Notes: generated from the letters alone by a model not told the origin. A stretch of DNA of 64,000 bases from Clostridia bacterium (GCA_017465825.1 JAFTVI010000006.1:124001-188000); one strand, 5' to 3'; shown: positions 23,995 to 34,141, counted from the first letter of the stretch. Program-made: numbers and translations.

Positions 23995-26900
23995 TTAGCT
24001 GAACAGATTCTGGAAGAACTTTGCGATGTTTGCAAAGAAATCCTTAATCATCTGAATGATTTTAGCAAAGCCTGAGAGTGTTTCACTCTTGCTTTCGCCT
24101 GCATTCATCAACGCGCTTGCGTATGAACCGATATTATCCATATCTTCGAACATATCCATAACACTGAAATCAACATTCTTGAATCTCGTACCGAGATTAT
24201 CTGCAAGAGGAACAAGAACCTTATAAATCGTAAGGATAAGTCCCATAAGAACGTCGTTCATACGAGCATCCTGTGCCTTGGTGTGGATATACATCATAAT
24301 TTCCATAAGAAGGGCATCGTTATCGTCTTCGTCATCAAGATCACAGAAGCCGATGAGGAAGTTTGTAATATTTTCCCAGTTTTCCTTATAGAACAGAGTA
24401 TCTGTTACAAGTCTTAATACAAGGGTGATGAAGTCTGCACCGCCGGATGAGTTAAGATAGATGTAATGATAGCCTGCAACTGATGTTTTATCCTGAATTG
24501 TACCTGAGCAAAGGGTTGTAAGATCAAGATAAGGAAGTGTGATATTAAGAGTACCTACAGCGTAAACATCCTCAGTTACGGTCTGCATTTCCTTTGTTGT
24601 AAGAGGAAGACCTGTAGCTTTATCGTAAAGCTGATTACCGTTTGCATCAACAACAGGAACATCAACTTCCTTTTCAACAGTCTGCTGACCGAGTACAATG
24701 TTGTCATTCTCAATATCAAAGCTTAATGCAGAACCGAGAAGACCGTCAAGTAACTCATTTACAAGCTGGTTAAGGTCAACATCAAGAGGAAGTGAAAGGT
24801 TGAGGACGATGCCGCCTAAATCAAGGTTGCTCAAGAAGCTGTTAAGAATGGGATATACATCTACGATAGGCTCGAGAATATCAAGAAGAACATATGCAAA
24901 GTGTGCAATGTTATTAATGATACTGTTAAGACCGCCGATTGAAAGAACGAAAATAAGGTTGGGAATAAGGTTAAGAACCGTTTCAATGGGAGATGCAATA
25001 AGATTTTCTGCAAGTCTTACAATAGGCTGGAGCAGATAGTAGAATGCGGCTGTACCGCCTTCAATGCCGTCACCGTTTTTATCGTCTTCATTTGCAAACA
25101 CATAGCCGTAGTAATCTCTGAATGATACAAGACCGTCAGTAGCACCGAGAGCCTCCATAAGAGGAATCCATGCGTAATGATAGATTTCATACATAGGCAA
25201 GTGAACGATGCCGAGAAGGTTAATATCCTCACCCATAAAGAGGTACTCAACAAGAATTGAGAAAGGACCGAATGCTGCTGAAAGAGCTCTTAAGAAGATT
25301 TCGGAGTTGGAATACTTTGCAGTAACTTCGGGATTATTGAAGCCCCAGTCAAATGAAGTGCCTACAATAACTTCACCTGTTTCACTGTCAACAGTTGCAT
25401 TTGAGAAAGAATATTCGGTATATTCATAATCCTTATTGCTGATCTGTGCATTGAGCTTCTGATACATTTCAATCTTTGTGTAGTCAACCTTATTGAACAT
25501 ATATGCAATAGAATCAAGCATAGCCTGCTTTGAGTAGTCAACGCCGAGCACCTCATAGAGAAGAGTTTCAAGGTCAATGTCACCCAAGCTACCGAGCAAT
25601 GTGTATACCATGCTTACTATCATAGTAACCATTTCATTATTGAACACATACTCTGCAAGCATATCTTCAAGAAGACCTGAAAGTGAATTCATATCGTCAA
25701 GCTTGAGCATTGCGAGAACGTTTTCAACAATATCGTCAAGATTATCTACAACATATTCACCGTCTTCTTCAGACCAGTATTCATTGTAAAGAACGGCAGT
25801 ACCGTATTTATAGTCATTATGTTCTTCTGCTGCTGAAAGGATTTCATCAGCATAGGTGTTCATAGTTGTGGGAGCGTAAGAATAATCTTTACCGGAAATA
25901 ACCGTGATAGCATTATTAATGATATCAGTTGTGTAAAGTGAGCCTTCTTCGCCGCCGATAAGAAGTTCAAAGAGTGAAGCAATGATTGCATCAGGATTAA
26001 GGCATACGTGGTATACGATATCACCAAGAGTAACGCCGAGACCGCTGATAAGCTCATCGCCAAGCATTTCGTCATCAAGACCGAAAGCATCAAGAAGTGT
26101 GTATTCACTTACGAAGTCGCCGTCTGCATACTGGCTGTAGCCAAGAGCAGAAAGTACATAACGGAGAAGGAATACGAATACAAGACCGTAGGACTCGTAT
26201 GTACCGTTATCATCAGTAAGTTCCATTACGATGTAATTTCTCTTGTGATCTCCCCAAGTTACAGAGCCGCCTTCTCTATCTGTAAACGTCCAATTATCAT
26301 GTCTACAAGAGTAAATCTCTTTAAGAGTACCGCAAGCCTGGAGCTTATAGTCCATAATTGCAGGAAGAGCAATATCCTCTTCAAGTGTTACGTGAGATTC
26401 TACCTTCTTGCAGGAATCAATATACTCAGCAGGAACCTCATCAATAGTTGCAACCTTATAAGTAACTGTTCTGCCAACGATTTCTTCAAGGTCGGGATCA
26501 TAATACTCCGAATAAACATCGTATGTATAATATTCCTTCAAAGGTGTATAAACTGCACGGACACCCTCGTTATCAACAATCTTATTTGTTTCGGTGTTAA
26601 GATATGCAACATCATCTCTGATTGCCCATTCGGTATAGTTACCGTCAGCATCCATTGCATTTCTTTCAATATTATACTCACCGCTTGTGTAGTACAGGTT
26701 CATTTCACCGTATGCGTTAGCATAAGCAATAGAAGTAGGTGTCTTATGAACCTCGGGATCATAATTCGGATCTTCGGGAGTGTAAACATTATAGTTAGAA
26801 CCTTCAGCATCGCTGTAGTAACCGACAACGCCTACACCTGTATCTACGCCGAAGCTGATAAGTTCAAGAACACCCTGTACTGAATCAAGGAAGGCAATTG

Positions 26901-29346
26901 CATCGCCAAGCAGTTCATCAAGTTTAAGTGTATAAACAGTAATCTTTATACCGCCGTCACCAATTTGTATTCTGATTGGAATTTCAATTGCTTTTACAGA
27001 TGATAATAATGCGCCTGAAGTAAGATAGTATGAAAGGTTGGGAAGAAGCTCCATAACACACTTAATGGGGTCTTTAAGAAGCTTACCTGTTACCCAGTTA
27101 AGAAGAGGGTTGAGAAGACCGTCATTAAGGAACGTTGCAATAGTTGTAGCATTTCTGCCATTTGCAGACTGAAGAACCTTTGCATTTTCCTCAAACTTTT
27201 CACCGGTTATAAGTCCTTCTTTTGTAGTAATGCCAAGTGTTTCAAACAGCGGAACGATAACATCATTGTAAAGGAAGAATGTATCGCCTTCATTCAAAAG
27301 CAAATGAAGATTCATAAGAAGAACTGAAATAACTGTCATATCTGATTCAGCATCACCAAGAAGAACAGCAAGCAAGGGAGCAAGAGGAGCAAGAACAGCA
27401 TCAAGAGCTAAAAGGAACCTGTTTTTATCACCATTGATGTTCCATACCATTTGGCTCCAATCAACATCTCTCCAGTGATCCATATAATATTCGTTATACT
27501 GACAGCCGATTGCATAGTAATCATCTGTTTTATGACCTGCACCGTCATTGTTGATACCGCCTTTAGCTGCTTTGAGCATATCATGCATGCCTTTCATATC
27601 ACAAAAGCTGTATGCGGCATCAGTTGTAAATCCGTACTTATTCCAAACCCAAGCCATACCTGCAGGAGTAAGTGTTACATACATGTTGGAAGCAAGTACA
27701 CCGTAAATAAGAGCGTTCCAGCTCGTTGCGTTATCGGCAACAGCATCAACAATTGCCGCAAGGTCAATACCGTCAACAAGACCGGTTAATGTTTCCTCAA
27801 TAAATTCATCTGTGATAAGGTCATCAAGAAGATTACAAACCATGGGATAAACCAACTCAAGGAGCATATTAAGAATTTCATCACTAAATACCATGTTCTC
27901 AATGATCATATTGATAACTTCATGAGGAGTTGCATTATTGTTAGCCTCAAGGTCAACGCCGAACTCTGAAAGATCAAGGAACATTCCAAGAACCTTTGTA
28001 ATAGCCTTGTTCTCGAGAAGAGCGTCTATGTTGCTGATAAGAGTAGTGATATTTTCTGCAGTAACAGCAAACTCAATATTATTGCCGTATCTGTCAGTAT
28101 ACTTTTCGTATGTATGAGTAGGTGCATATTTGTTAACGTCATCATCGCCTACGATGGGTCTGAGCTGTGTGACAAGGTTAACATAGCTGTATGCACGCTG
28201 ACCGAAAACTGCAATCTTTGCTTCGTCTGAAATGCTTTCAAACAGTGCAAGTGATGAAGATATATCGGGATAATAGTTTTCGATAAGCATGGGATTTGTA
28301 GCGTAATCAAGCACACCGTCAGCATAATAAGTATTAAAGTATGTGGTAAGCTTTGCATCAAGCTTTTTGAGCTCAGATCTGATTGTGCTTACGGTTGATG
28401 TTTCATCCTTAGTATAACCGAGGTTATAATACTGTGCTTTAAGACCGGAATCATCAAACTGTCTGTCATTTGTCCATGTTACGGTAGTCTCATAAACAGT
28501 AAGGTTGGAGCTCTTAAGAGCTTCGCCCTCGGTAACGAGAACTGTATCAATATCAGTATATACATAGAAAACAAAATCGTGGAACCAGTTACCTGAATTA
28601 ACGCTTGTGCAGTTACCGCACATATACTTGACGATTGTTTCTATATCGCAGATTTCAGCAAGAGTGTTTGCTGCATACTCGCCTGCTTCAATCTTTGCCT
28701 GAAGCTCTGCTGCTTCTTCGTCAACATCATCAGTCATAACAACATTATAAACAATGTCGCCGTCATCATCAACTGTGTATGTCTTCTCCTCTGAACGGGC
28801 TACAACATTACCGAGAGCATCAGTATAATATGTATAACCGTCAAGGAAAAGATACTCGCCGTCATCACCTTTGAAATACAGCAATTCGTCGGAAATCTCT
28901 TCAATAAGCATAGGAACGGTATAAAGACCTACACCGAACTCATAGCTTATGAGATTGTCAACGATACCAAGCAAGATGTTTGTTGCATTTCTGATGGTGT
29001 AGTTACCGTCATCCTGTGCAGTAACCTTGTGGGTATATGATACGGAACGGATTGCCGAGCCGTCATCTGCCGCATACTCATATGTACCCGATTCGGTAGA
29101 TGTGGTATACTTTGAAAGGTCACCAAGGATAGTAAGTGACGGAATGCCCGCATCATCTTTGGTTACAACGTTATTGTTTGAACCAAGAGACGTGTCCTTA
29201 GTGTAGTTAAAGAAACTGTAAGCAAGAGCTCTGTATGCGTCTGACAACCCCGAATCCGCCGCATAAGACACAAGACCTATGGACATTACGGAAAAGAGCA
29301 TCAAAGCAGCCATAAATACACTCAAAGCTTTTTTCATAAGTTTCAT
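23995..29346 (-). CDS. Giant secreted protein of unknown function with internal duplication
   Basis: 1783 residues starting after AAGGAG (8-bp spacing). A classical signal peptide occupies about 1-29 (ending 'IGLVSYAA'). The protein is acidic and rich in Asp, Tyr, Leu and Asn, with alternating hydrophobic helices and Asp/Glu/Tyr-rich segments such as 'YTVDDDGDIVYNV'. Residues about 643-780 ('FLLALDAVLAP', 'VIVPLFETLGIT', 'CVMELLPNL') and 1351-1470 ('FLRALSAAFGP', 'WIPLMEALGAT', 'TVLNLIPNL') align in order, so the protein contains at least two homologous halves. No dockerin, LPXTG, SLH or catalytic motif is seen. It is monocistronic with its own promoter and terminator. Extracellular location is inferred from the signal peptide; role unknown. 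Confidence 0.85.
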   Translation of the reverse strand: MKLMKKALSVFMAALMLFSVMSIGLVSYAADSGLSDAYRALAYSFFNYTKDTSLGSNNNVVTKDDAGIPSLTILGDLSKYTTSTESGTYEYAADDGSAIRSVSYTHKVTAQDDGNYTIRNATNILLGIVDNLISYEFGVGLYTVPMLIEEISDELLYFKGDDGEYLFLDGYTYYTDALGNVVARSEEKTYTVDDDGDIVYNVVMTDDVDEEAAELQAKIEAGEYAANTLAEICDIETIVKYMCGNCTSVNSGNWFHDFVFYVYTDIDTVLVTEGEALKSSNLTVYETTVTWTNDRQFDDSGLKAQYYNLGYTKDETSTVSTIRSELKKLDAKLTTYFNTYYADGVLDYATNPMLIENYYPDISSSLALFESISDEAKIAVFGQRAYSYVNLVTQLRPIVGDDDVNKYAPTHTYEKYTDRYGNNIEFAVTAENITTLISNIDALLENKAITKVLGMFLDLSEFGVDLEANNNATPHEVINMIIENMVFSDEILNMLLELVYPMVCNLLDDLITDEFIEETLTGLVDGIDLAAIVDAVADNATSWNALIYGVLASNMYVTLTPAGMAWVWNKYGFTTDAAYSFCDMKGMHDMLKAAKGGINNDGAGHKTDDYYAIGCQYNEYYMDHWRDVDWSQMVWNINGDKNRFLLALDAVLAPLAPLLAVLLGDAESDMTVISVLLMNLHLLLNEGDTFFLYNDVIVPLFETLGITTKEGLITGEKFEENAKVLQSANGRNATTIATFLNDGLLNPLLNWVTGKLLKDPIKCVMELLPNLSYYLTSGALLSSVKAIEIPIRIQIGDGGIKITVYTLKLDELLGDAIAFLDSVQGVLELISFGVDTGVGVVGYYSDAEGSNYNVYTPEDPNYDPEVHKTPTSIAYANAYGEMNLYYTSGEYNIERNAMDADGNYTEWAIRDDVAYLNTETNKIVDNEGVRAVYTPLKEYYTYDVYSEYYDPDLEEIVGRTVTYKVATIDEVPAEYIDSCKKVESHVTLEEDIALPAIMDYKLQACGTLKEIYSCRHDNWTFTDREGGSVTWGDHKRNYIVMELTDDNGTYESYGLVFVFLLRYVLSALGYSQYADGDFVSEYTLLDAFGLDDEMLGDELISGLGVTLGDIVYHVCLNPDAIIASLFELLIGGEEGSLYTTDIINNAITVISGKDYSYAPTTMNTYADEILSAAEEHNDYKYGTAVLYNEYWSEEDGEYVVDNLDDIVENVLAMLKLDDMNSLSGLLEDMLAEYVFNNEMVTMIVSMVYTLLGSLGDIDLETLLYEVLGVDYSKQAMLDSIAYMFNKVDYTKIEMYQKLNAQISNKDYEYTEYSFSNATVDSETGEVIVGTSFDWGFNNPEVTAKYSNSEIFLRALSAAFGPFSILVEYLFMGEDINLLGIVHLPMYEIYHYAWIPLMEALGATDGLVSFRDYYGYVFANEDDKNGDGIEGGTAAFYYLLQPIVRLAENLIASPIETVLNLIPNLIFVLSIGGLNSIINNIAHFAYVLLDILEPIVDVYPILNSFLSNLDLGGIVLNLSLPLDVDLNQLVNELLDGLLGSALSFDIENDNIVLGQQTVEKEVDVPVVDANGNQLYDKATGLPLTTKEMQTVTEDVYAVGTLNITLPYLDLTTLCSGTIQDKTSVAGYHYIYLNSSGGADFITLVLRLVTDTLFYKENWENITNFLIGFCDLDDEDDNDALLMEIMMYIHTKAQDARMNDVLMGLILTIYKVLVPLADNLGTRFKNVDFSVMDMFEDMDNIGSYASALMNAGESKSETLSGFAKIIQMIKDFFANIAKFFQNLFS

Positions 29347-29453
29347 TCTCTCAACTCCTTAAATGATTTACCTGAATTTAAAACTTAGCAATATTTTGGT
29401 AACAATTTGTACACAATTCACTACCAAATCTACCGCCATTTTTAGTTATGACC

Positions 29454-29482
29454 ATTATAACCTAATTCGTGGATTTTTTCAA
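29454..29482 (-). promoter_or_regulatory. Promoter of the 1783-residue protein gene
   Basis: Minus strand TTGAAA (29482-29477) and TATAAT (29459-29454), 17-bp spacer. It implies an untranslated leader of about 100 nt. Confidence 0.8.
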
Positions 29483-29827
29483 TATATTTTTGAAAAAATG
29501 TAAAAGAAAGATTATTTTTGAACATTTTAACAGAATACTTTATTTACTTTTATGCACTTTGATGAAAAAAAATATTTACTATTGATTTCTGAAAAAAAAT
29601 CAAGTATAATACATTTTGAATTTGCCGCTGTGTGCGTGCAGATAACAAGAATATGCCGGTGTGGTGGAATTGGCAGCATCGAATTCGACTGCCGCCGGTG
29701 GCTGATGCAAGGAGAATGAGATGGCGCAGCGGTCAAAATTCTGCGATGCGAACAGCGAGCAAAGAATTTTGGGCACCGCAAGAGTCACGCGACAGTTTTC
29801 CGTGCAGACAACAAATCAGAAAAATAT
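29483..29827. other. Intergenic stretch with partial tRNA duplication, no gene
   Basis: Reading frames here cross the tRNA copies and have no credible starts. Besides the 5' tRNA-Leu fragment at 29655, it holds a long inverted repeat, CAAAATTCT (about 29735) with AGAATTTTG (about 29764), and a second copy of the tRNA upstream sequence (GTGCAGA-CAACAA). Nothing else is recognised. Confidence 0.5.
29655..29676 (+). pseudogene. 5' fragment of tRNA-Leu
   Basis: The 22 bases from GCCGGTG to TTGGCAG match the first 22 bases of the intact tRNA-Leu at 29828, and the preceding AATAT and GTGCAGAnAACAA are also shared. Beyond base 22 the sequences diverge, so it cannot fold as a tRNA. Confidence 0.8.
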
Positions 29828-29914
<87 letters not shown>

Positions 29915-29950
29915 AAAGTCGACAGGTTTCGCCCTGTCGATTTTTTATAC

Positions 29951-30060
29951 ATTGCAAAAGCAATGGTATATCATCACGCGAAGCGTGTATCACATCAGCC
30001 GCAGACTGTATTCTGCTTTCGCAATGTTGATATACAATTCCTACGGAATTGATGATATGC
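29951..30060. repeat. Hairpin array C: GATGATAT-type spacers with stem-loops
   Basis: About 110 bp downstream of tRNA-Leu with the same design as arrays A and B but a slightly different spacer word (TATATCATC on the left, GATGATATG on the right). Hairpins include ATTGC-AAAA-GCAAT, ACGC-GAA-GCGT and AATTCC-TAC-GGAATT; the last is nearly the same as the first hairpin of array A. Confidence 0.72.
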
Positions 30061-30212
30061 AAACTTCGCCGTAATTTTAATTGCAGTCAAATTGGTCACC
30101 ATACACACATTTGTGTAAAAAACGAATTTTTCATTAAATTATGCGTTATGCATAGTGCAATTTGTATTGTTTTGTGTTACTATGGTTATATATTGGAAAG
30201 CAGGTGGAGCTT

Positions 30213-31688
30213 ATGACAACCGAAGAGTATTTAAAGCTTATTGACGAAGTAAACGAAAACGGAAAATACAAAGCCGATTGGTGTTCCCTCTCCCATCACA
30301 AAGTTCCCGAATGGTATATGAATGATAAATTAGGTGTGTTTATTCATTGGGGAATTTATTCCGTACCCGCTTACGGCAGTGAATGGTATTCAAGAAGTAT
30401 GTACGATAAAAACGTGCGCGAATTTGAGTACCACAGAAAAACCTACGGCGAACAAAAGGATTTCGGCTACAAGGATTTTATTCCTATGTTCAAAGCCGAA
30501 AAGTTTGATGCTGAAAAATGGATATCGTTATTCAAAAAAGCCGGAATTAAATATGTAATGCCCGTTGCTGAGCATCACGACGGCTTTGCGATGTATGATA
30601 CAGCATTCAACCGCTGGAATGCCAAAGAAATGGGTCCCTGCCGTGATGTTGTCGGCGAGCTTAAAGCAGAATGCGAAAAGCAGGGACTTACGCTTTGTGC
30701 GTCAACTCACCGTGCAGAGCACTATTTCTTTATGAATATGGGCAGAACATTTGACAGCGATGTCAATGACGATAATTACCGTGATTTTTACGGTCCTGCC
30801 ATTCACTGCGAAGAATGGGACTCACACACACTTCATAAAACAACTGCTGACACATATTCAAAGGGCGCAAGCAAAGAATGGCTTGAGGACTGGCTTGTGC
30901 GCACCTGTGAATTAATTGATAAATATCGGCCGTCGGTTCTCTATTTTGACTGGTGGATTCACAATCACTCATTCAAGCCGTATCTTAAAAAGTTAGCCGC
31001 TTATTACTACAACCGCGCCGACGAATGGGGCAAGGAAGTTACAATCAACTACAAGCACGAGGCGTTTCCGCCCACGGTTGCCACATTTGATGTGGAAAGA
31101 GGTGCATTGACAGGCATTTCACCGATTTATTGGCAGACAGATACTGCAATAGGCAAGCAATCCTGGGGTTATCGTGCCGACAACGAATACAAGAGTGCAA
31201 GACAGGTGATCTGTGACCTTGTTGACATAGTGAGTAAAAACGGTAATTTACTTATCAATATCGGCCCCAAAGCTGACGGCACAATCACCGACGAAGAAAC
31301 GCAGGTGTTGCTTGATATGGGACAATGGCTTAATATCAACGGCGAAGGCATTTACGAAACTACCTTCTGGAAACAGTTCGGTGAGGGTGAAGTAAACGCT
31401 GTTGAAGGCTTTTTCAAAGACGGCGATGAAAAGCAGTTCACTAATGAAGATTTCAGATTTACATACAAAAACGGCTACCTTTATGCGTTCCAGATGCGTC
31501 CTTCAAAGACAGTAAAAATTAAAACTCTTCGCAAGCATAATCCTCACGATTTTCTTATTGAAAGCATTGAACTTCTGGGCAGTGACGAGAAGATTGATTT
31601 TGAGAGAAATGAAGATTATCTTGCAATCAACCTGAAAAATGACTTCAGAAATGATTTGCCCATTTGTTTCAGAATTGCATTAGGTTAA
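30213..31688 (+). CDS. Alpha-L-fucosidase (GH29)
   Basis: 491 residues from the ATG at 30213, preceded by AGGTGGAG; an upstream in-frame ATG at 30162 has no such site. N-terminal barrel motifs are 'KLGVFIHWGIYSVPAYGSEWY' in part (39-59), 'YVMPVAEHHDGFAMYD' (114-129) and 'SVLYFDWW' (241-248), whose Asp246 matches the GH29 nucleophile. A short C-terminal beta domain follows. It has no signal peptide, so it should act inside the cell on imported fucosylated glycans, for example from host mucin or milk. It stands alone between tRNA-Leu and a terminator. Confidence 0.92.
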   Translation: MTTEEYLKLIDEVNENGKYKADWCSLSHHKVPEWYMNDKLGVFIHWGIYSVPAYGSEWYSRSMYDKNVREFEYHRKTYGEQKDFGYKDFIPMFKAEKFDAEKWISLFKKAGIKYVMPVAEHHDGFAMYDTAFNRWNAKEMGPCRDVVGELKAECEKQGLTLCASTHRAEHYFFMNMGRTFDSDVNDDNYRDFYGPAIHCEEWDSHTLHKTTADTYSKGASKEWLEDWLVRTCELIDKYRPSVLYFDWWIHNHSFKPYLKKLAAYYYNRADEWGKEVTINYKHEAFPPTVATFDVERGALTGISPIYWQTDTAIGKQSWGYRADNEYKSARQVICDLVDIVSKNGNLLINIGPKADGTITDEETQVLLDMGQWLNINGEGIYETTFWKQFGEGEVNAVEGFFKDGDEKQFTNEDFRFTYKNGYLYAFQMRPSKTVKIKTLRKHNPHDFLIESIELLGSDEKIDFERNEDYLAINLKNDFRNDLPICFRIALG

Positions 31689-31736
31689 AACTTAGATGTA
31701 TAAATATTAAAAAGACGATGATTCGTAATACAAAAT

Positions 31737-31765
31737 ACTCCGGATAGCGCAGAACTATCCGGAGT
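31737..31765. terminator. Bidirectional terminator
   Basis: ACTCCGGATAG-CGCAGAA-CTATCCGGAGT with TTTGATTTTG after it and AAAATACAAA-type sequence before it. It separates the fucosidase from the convergent CAT-like gene. Confidence 0.8.
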
Positions 31766-31780
31766 TTGATTTTGTCTGAT

Positions 31781-32422
31781 TCATTCTAACTCTGCAAGCT
31801 TTGATTCCAATTTCTGCACAAACAAACCGACAAAATAACCGTCAATCAAACGGTGATTGACATCAAGTGTCATATTGATGATATATCTGCCTTCACGTTC
31901 AACATATTTTCCCCAAACGAGAATCGGGGCTGTATCATCCTTCAATTTCGGGTCATTATAATCACGCTCATTGGAACACATTGTAATATCTGCCCAAGGA
32001 ATACAGGAATATATTATCTGCGGCTCACTTACTCCTGCAAGTGCATTCACCGGCAGAGGATTATTTGCGCTTTCTTCGCGGGCTTTTGTTGCGAATTCAA
32101 TTATATCTCCCTCACACGGGAGCGATACCATATGAAAGCTTGTTTCGCCCTTTTTGAGGTCTGTAAAACAAGGCACACGGCGTTCTGCCCTGAATACCCC
32201 GTTATCTTCAATTTCAAGAAGAAATTCGTCAATCTCATTCAAAGACTGTGTGCACAGATAAATCAGTGAATAATAAAATGAAATATGATGCTTGCGGGTG
32301 AATTGCAAAAGATTTGTAATATCAACATTGAATGCAATGCAATAGTGCGGCGTTGATATTTTGGAATAATATTCAAAATGCTGTTTTCTTCCCCACTCGT
32401 TCAGATTTATTTCCTGTCTCAT
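31781..32422 (-). CDS. Chloramphenicol acetyltransferase-like protein
   Basis: 213 residues, the length of type A CAT. The catalytic region 'VNHRLIDGYFVG' aligns with the CAT motif H-H-x3-D-G: His190 matches the catalytic histidine and Asp194 the structural aspartate, while the preceding His is Asn189. 'HISFYYSLIYLC', 'FTDLKKGETSFHMV' and 'PWADITMCSN' follow the CAT order. Several conserved chloramphenicol-pocket residues cannot be confirmed by eye, so it may be a CAT-like acyltransferase with another substrate. It is single and not within a resistance cluster. Confidence 0.85.
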   Translation of the reverse strand: MRQEINLNEWGRKQHFEYYSKISTPHYCIAFNVDITNLLQFTRKHHISFYYSLIYLCTQSLNEIDEFLLEIEDNGVFRAERRVPCFTDLKKGETSFHMVSLPCEGDIIEFATKAREESANNPLPVNALAGVSEPQIIYSCIPWADITMCSNERDYNDPKLKDDTAPILVWGKYVEREGRYIINMTLDVNHRLIDGYFVGLFVQKLESKLAELE

Positions 32423-32604
32423 ATTTACCTCCGCAAATTCAGTTCATTGAAGTGATTATAACATAAATGTTTCAGCTTTTCAATAAATCACCGATAATAT
32501 AATATATGGTGAAGATTGAGCTTTATTTTGAGCAGTTTTTTTGAATGTGCTTTGGCGTAAAATTAAATAAAGAATGCACGCCTTTTATGGAATGCATTCA
32601 AGCT

Positions 32605-33150
32605 TTATTCTATCTTCAATATAAATTTACTGTTTCTACCATATGTTATTTTTCCGGCAAAATCCCCCGAATACTCACACAAACCTTCCCAAACATTTGA
32701 CATATCAATTTGATATGTTTCTTCACTGTTTTCAAAAGTAACAAAGCGAGGGTCAACAATCAAATCAAACAATACACTGTCGTGTAAAAAATGAACCGGT
32801 GCTGATACATACGCCGCTCCATCATAAACTGCAACAGAACCTTGATTCAAGTCTTTTTTCAAATTGTTCAATGTAGTAACATCGCTTTTAACAAACAATA
32901 CTTCGAGAACAATTAAGAGGACAGAAACAGCAATTTGACTGATAAGAGCATTTCTTTTAGATTCTTTTTCCAATCTAAGCTTTCTTTTTGTTTTGCGTAT
33001 TTTACGTTTCTTGTTCATTTTCTTATCAATATAAGGAATAATCCAAGCCAAAAGCAATACAAGAATTATTGGCACGGTCTTGGCAAAAATCAAAAGTGTA
33101 TACCTGTTTATTAAAGATTCCAAGTCCATAGTATAGCCTATAAAATCCAC
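32605..33150 (-). CDS. Membrane protein of unknown function
   Basis: 181 residues from a GTG start (AAAGGA upstream). Two hydrophobic helices ('LLIFAKTVPIILVLLLAWIIPYI', about 19-41, and 'ISQIAVSVLLIVLEVLFV', about 71-88) flank a very basic loop (KKMNKKRKIRKTKRKLRLEK, 44-63), so the loop should be cytoplasmic. The C-terminal 90 residues are probably extracytoplasmic and beta-rich. It is flanked by two similar AT-rich segments (around 32510 and 33238). No family recognised. Confidence 0.55.
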   Translation of the reverse strand: MDFIGYTMDLESLINRYTLLIFAKTVPIILVLLLAWIIPYIDKKMNKKRKIRKTKRKLRLEKESKRNALISQIAVSVLLIVLEVLFVKSDVTTLNNLKKDLNQGSVAVYDGAAYVSAPVHFLHDSVLFDLIVDPRFVTFENSEETYQIDMSNVWEGLCEYSGDFAGKITYGRNSKFILKIE

Positions 33151-33301
33151 TGGTTTTCATTCCTTTGTCAACCATAATTTTTTTAATTATACCATAAATA
33201 CAATAATTTTTCAACCAAACCACAATAATTGCAAACTGAAGATTGAGTTGAATTTTGATTTGAGCAGTTTTTGGTTGGATTAGATAAGGTGGCATAAAAG
33301 A

Positions 33302-33335
33302 ATAACTCCGGGTAGTTAATGCTACTCGGAGTTAT
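33302..33335. terminator. Hairpin terminator below the ion channel gene
   Basis: ATAACTCCGGGTAG and CTACTCGGAGTTAT pair around TTAATG with one mismatch. It follows the minus-strand channel gene by 16 bp; the T-run is poor. Confidence 0.6.
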
Positions 33336-33350
33336 GAATTTAAGTTAATG

Positions 33351-34067
33351 TTATTGATGGTTTTCTTTGTTTACCTCTTCAAGATATCCGGCTGTTATAA
33401 CACCGGATGGTAACGCTATGATAGCAATACCAAAAACAGATGAAATCATAGTGACAATTCTGCCAATGGTTGTTACAGGGTAAATATCTCCATAACCTAC
33501 TGTTGTTAGTGATATTGTTGCCCAATAAATCGCATCAAAAAAGGTTTCAAAAGATTCAGGCTCAATATTATAAATAACTAAAGCTGATATTAAGACATAC
33601 GCTACAGCCATTGTTGCGACAGCAGATAAGACCTTTTTCTGTTTTTTGAACACATTGGAAATTATATCAAAACTTTTGGAATATCTTAAAAACTTAAAAG
33701 CTCTTAAAACCTTTAATGTTCTTAATAACCTAAAGAGTTTTAACAATCTGAAACTGCTGTTTAATACTGTTAATGAGGGTAAAATTGAAATTAAATCAAT
33801 AACTGCCATCGGGGTAAGCGGATACACAAAAAATGAAACAACTGATTTATTAAGTTTATAATCAGCAGTTAATAATCTCAGAAAATAATCTAAGATAAAA
33901 ATGCTGACAGTAATATAATCAATCCATTGAAAAAGAGTATTTGTGTCTTTAAATGCAAGAGGGATTATACTTACAACAATAGTTGTCATCATCATAAAAT
34001 CATATATATTACTTAATTTATTATCATTATCAACAGGCTCAATAATAGAATACAATTTCTTTCTCAT
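33351..34067 (-). CDS. Voltage-gated-type potassium channel
   Basis: About 238 residues from the ATG at 34067; an ATG three codons upstream has no ribosome binding site. It is a six-helix channel. S1-S3 hydrophobic helices precede an S4-like helix with regularly spaced basic residues ('FRLLKLFRLLRTLKVLRAFKFLR', within 106-128), and the pore loop carries the K+ selectivity filter T189-V-G-Y-G-D194. S6 contains 'IIALPSGVITAGY'. It lacks an obvious RCK/TrkA-N domain. It would conduct K+ across the cytoplasmic membrane in response to voltage; no regulator is adjacent. Confidence 0.93.
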   Translation of the reverse strand: MRKKLYSIIEPVDNDNKLSNIYDFMMMTTIVVSIIPLAFKDTNTLFQWIDYITVSIFILDYFLRLLTADYKLNKSVVSFFVYPLTPMAVIDLISILPSLTVLNSSFRLLKLFRLLRTLKVLRAFKFLRYSKSFDIISNVFKKQKKVLSAVATMAVAYVLISALVIYNIEPESFETFFDAIYWATISLTTVGYGDIYPVTTIGRIVTMISSVFGIAIIALPSGVITAGYLEEVNKENHQ

Positions 34068-34141
34068 AATACACATCCATAGAATTATTTTCTAAATTAT
34101 ACCATAGATATTTGAACATTTCAACAAATCCTCTCTACAAG

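Noticed and set aside
26008-26883. 291-codon plus-strand ORF
   Set aside because: It lies wholly antisense to the 1783-residue protein, whose signal peptide, promoter and terminator are clear; its Ile/Cys/Asn-rich product has no motif.
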